From: JBGPBY01 sp041481485
Lineage (GTDB): Bacteria; Acidobacteriota; Terriglobia; 20CM-2-55-15
Assembly (NCBI GenBank): GCA_041481485.1
Contig: JBGPBY010000386.1
Span: 1 to 7,078 of the forward strand
Length of the DNA: 7,078 nucleotides
Reading direction: 5' to 3'
The translations under genes were made by a program, and so were the position numbers. The notes under the pieces were generated by a model. It was not told the DNA's origin and made no database searches. It saw nothing but the letters and a program-made list of their open reading frames with translations. This document shows positions 5,803 to 7,078 of this stretch, piece by piece (position 1 is the first letter of the stretch; each line of letters starts with the position of its first letter).

Positions 5803-6930
5803 CTATTTGCTGCTCGGCTTGTAGCCTTTCCAAACCCACTCGAACGCTTCGGCCATTGTCTGAAGTTGCACTCGCTGATCGACGTGGCCGGCGGCCTCGG
5901 AAAAGACGAACTGATACGGATATGCTTTGGCCTTCAACACTTCCGACATCCGATTGTTGGCAATCACCCAGTTGCGCATCTGCTCGACCGGAGAAGTCGC
6001 CCCTAGATCGTTCTCGCTGACATGTATCCAGATCCGCAGCGGCTTGCGTTCGGATTGCGGAATGAAGGTCTGATGAAAATCCCACGCTCCGTTCGGGGCG
6101 GTAGCATTGCGTTGGAGTGCAACGAAAGTCCCCGAATAACTGATAACCCGGCGGTACAAGTTCGGATGCAGCCAGGCCATCGTCAGCGCGGCAGCGGCGC
6201 CAGAGCTCATACCAAACGTCGCACGACCTTCGGGATCCGTTGTGAAGGCCACCTGGTAATCCTTAGTAATGCGGGGCAGAAGTTCCGTCTCGACGAAATT
6301 CGTGTAACGATCGGAGACCGTGTCGTATTCGATTGTCCGCTGTCCGCCGGGCCCAGGTGCGACCAAGACAGCGACGATCGAGGGAATGCGTTTCTCATAG
6401 ATCAGATTGTCGAGCATTGGCGGCATGAGAGCCTTATCGGTAACGGGATTCCCTTCCGCTCCTGCGGCGCTGACGTACCCCTGCCCATCCTGCACAACGA
6501 TGAACGGTGTCGGTGTGTTTGGTACATACCCGGCAGGAATGTAGACGGCGACCTGACGCTGGAATGTCTGCTGCTGCGGGTCCGTCGGTGCAGCTCCGCG
6601 CGCAGCTCCGACGGGCGCGGTTGGAAAGATCTTGCTTTCAGCCGAGTTCATGGTGAAGTGGGCCACACGGCCTTTTGGCACATTGGGTTTCTCGGTGAAC
6701 GCCGGGTCGTTGGCGTAGGGCGGCGCGATCCGGAAATTGCCATCGACGTCCAGACGCACCGGGACGAGCGGCGGCGCCGTCGCCGGCCGCGGCCCGGTTG
6801 GCTGCGCTGCAGGCGCCTGCCCACCGCGTTGCGCGTGCAAGCCTGCCGTCAGCGCGCCTCCCGCCAAAAGAACAATGACGACAACGGTTGCCCGCGGAAG
6901 CGATATGCCAAAAATGGTTTTCATGGGCAT
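5803..6930 (-). CDS. Secreted alpha/beta-hydrolase esterase, enterochelin-esterase/CE1-like (PF00756)
   Basis: A 375-residue exported serine esterase. After a Sec signal ending near LHAQ (31-34) comes a Gly/Pro/Ala-rich linker (about 35-55), a beta-rich N-terminal region similar to that preceding Fes-type domains, and the hydrolase domain: RQVAVYIPAGY (125-135), VVQDGQGY (145-152), GMSSGAAAA (240-248) with nucleophile S242, SENDLG (305-310) with candidate acid D308, and EAAGHVDQ (345-352) with candidate base H349. PF00756 includes siderophore esterases, mycolyltransferases and the feruloyl esterases of xylanolytic systems. No siderophore genes are near, and the neighbouring tannase-family and acetyl esterases favour a plant-polymer role (inference). 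ATGs exist at 6930 and 6924; the latter gives MKTIFG and fits a nearly leaderless transcript. Residues 108-115 contain a small imperfect repeat (GAARGAAP). It converges on the acetylesterase gene with 8 bp between stops. Confidence 0.9.
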   Translation of the reverse strand: MPMKTIFGISLPRATVVVIVLLAGGALTAGLHAQRGGQAPAAQPTGPRPATAPPLVPVRLDVDGNFRIAPPYANDPAFTEKPNVPKGRVAHFTMNSAESKIFPTAPVGAARGAAPTDPQQQTFQRQVAVYIPAGYVPNTPTPFIVVQDGQGYVSAAGAEGNPVTDKALMPPMLDNLIYEKRIPSIVAVLVAPGPGGQRTIEYDTVSDRYTNFVETELLPRITKDYQVAFTTDPEGRATFGMSSGAAAALTMAWLHPNLYRRVISYSGTFVALQRNATAPNGAWDFHQTFIPQSERKPLRIWIHVSENDLGATSPVEQMRNWVIANNRMSEVLKAKAYPYQFVFSEAAGHVDQRVQLQTMAEAFEWVWKGYKPSSK

Positions 6931-6932
6931 TG

Positions 6933-6969
6933 ATTATTTGCATTACGCGAAAGAAATCCAACTTTTTTT
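6933..6969 (-). promoter_or_regulatory. Candidate promoter of the CE1-like esterase, nearly leaderless
   Basis: Reading the minus strand, TTGGAT (6956-6961, 3 of 6) and AATAAT (6933-6938, 5 of 6) are 17 bp apart. Seven A residues (6963-6969) lie just upstream of the -35, where an UP element would be. The -10 ends only 2 nt before the first ATG (6930) and 8 nt before the second (6924), so a start site 7-9 nt downstream would give a leaderless message beginning at the second ATG. No Shine-Dalgarno is present. The -35 is weak. Confidence 0.45.
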
Positions 6970-6973
6970 GAGG

Positions 6974-7054
6974 TGTGATTCTTTGTGAGCACGCGCGGGT
7001 CGTTTCTCGAAGGTGTGAACCAGGGGCGGTCTTTGAACATGTGAAGGAATGTGA
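6974..7054 (+). repeat. Cluster of five TGTGA words upstream of the CE1-like esterase
   Basis: TGTGA occurs at 6974, 6984, 7014, 7040 and 7050, always in the same orientation, with start-to-start spacings of 10, 30, 26 and 10 bp. Two carry the longer AGGTGTGA context (6971 and 7011). No inverted TCACA partner is present, so these are not full CRP-type palindromes. The rest of 6931-7078 shows no gene. Confidence 0.4.
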
Positions 7055-7078
7055 TTAACAAGAAATCCCTCTCCCAAC

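Noticed and set aside
5793..5820. Possible terminator hairpin between the convergent esterase genes (GCCG paired with CGGC).
   Set aside because: Only four base pairs form, the following pairs mismatch, and no T-run follows on either strand.
6590..6610. GCAGCTCCG repeated at a 12-bp period within the CE1-like esterase gene.
   Set aside because: Only two imperfect units, explained by the coded Gly-Ala-Ala repeat in a low-complexity linker; not an independent element.
6022..6933. A 303-codon open frame on the plus strand opposite the CE1-like esterase.
   Set aside because: The minus-strand frame has a complete catalytic triad and signal peptide. The plus-strand product is Arg-rich with no motif, as expected for an antisense shadow.
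6963..6969. Run of seven T on the plus strand as an intrinsic terminator.
   Set aside because: No G+C-rich hairpin precedes it and no plus-strand gene ends there. It fits better as an A-tract upstream of the minus-strand promoter.
1..7078. tRNA or rRNA genes, CRISPR array, insertion sequence ends, phage genes, or a toxin-antitoxin or defence system.
   Set aside because: I looked for tRNA-like cloverleaf sequence, regularly spaced repeats, transposase or integrase motifs and small paired genes on both strands and found none.

Overview
The window is a moderately GC-rich bacterial chromosomal segment. It is gene-dense: seven protein genes (one cut by the left edge), no RNA genes, no insertion sequences and no CRISPR array. 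The gene families suggest a soil or plant-litter heterotroph, most likely an acidobacterium (Solibacter/Bryobacter or Vicinamibacter type). The pointers are a DUF6152 protein next to a 'PDFSGIW' secreted protein, Tat-exported hydrolases, and Ala/Pro/Gly-rich linkers after signal peptides. This is inferred from gene content only; a proteobacterium such as a Steroidobacter relative is not excluded.

Layout. (1) Positions 3-2087, plus strand, form a three-gene unit: a tandem VOC-fold (glyoxalase-like) protein cut by the edge, a small secreted DUF6152 protein, and a secreted protein of unknown function whose start overlaps the previous stop (ATGA). (2) Positions 2117-3079, minus strand, hold a Tat-exported metallo-beta-lactamase-fold hydrolase with the full metal site of the RNase Z-like branch. 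It converges on unit 1 with 29 bp between stops. (3) A 115-bp divergent spacer (3080-3194) carries a 6-bp-arm inverted repeat overlapping a possible -35 element. (4) Positions 3195-5794, plus strand, are a two-gene operon: a tannase/feruloyl-esterase family hydrolase and a Tat-exported SGNH acetylesterase of the sialate O-acetylesterase/CE6 type. Their junction is an ATGA overlap inside a perfect 9-bp tandem duplication. (5) Positions 5803-6930, minus strand, encode a secreted alpha/beta-hydrolase esterase (PF00756, enterochelin-esterase/CE1-like), convergent with the operon and only 8 bp away. Its upstream region holds a -10/-35 pair almost on top of the start codon and five same-orientation TGTGA words.

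Functional reading. All six complete genes encode proteins with export signals (four Sec-type, two Tat-type). Three are serine esterases from families known to remove phenolic acyl or acetyl groups from plant material. The simplest hypothesis is a small secreted de-esterification locus for acylated plant polysaccharides or phenolic esters, without a glycosidase in view. The substrates are inferred. The most distinctive sequence observations are the paired loss of the two cysteines that normally flank the tannase catalytic Ser and His, an exported RNase Z-like enzyme, and degenerate ligand positions in the second VOC domain.
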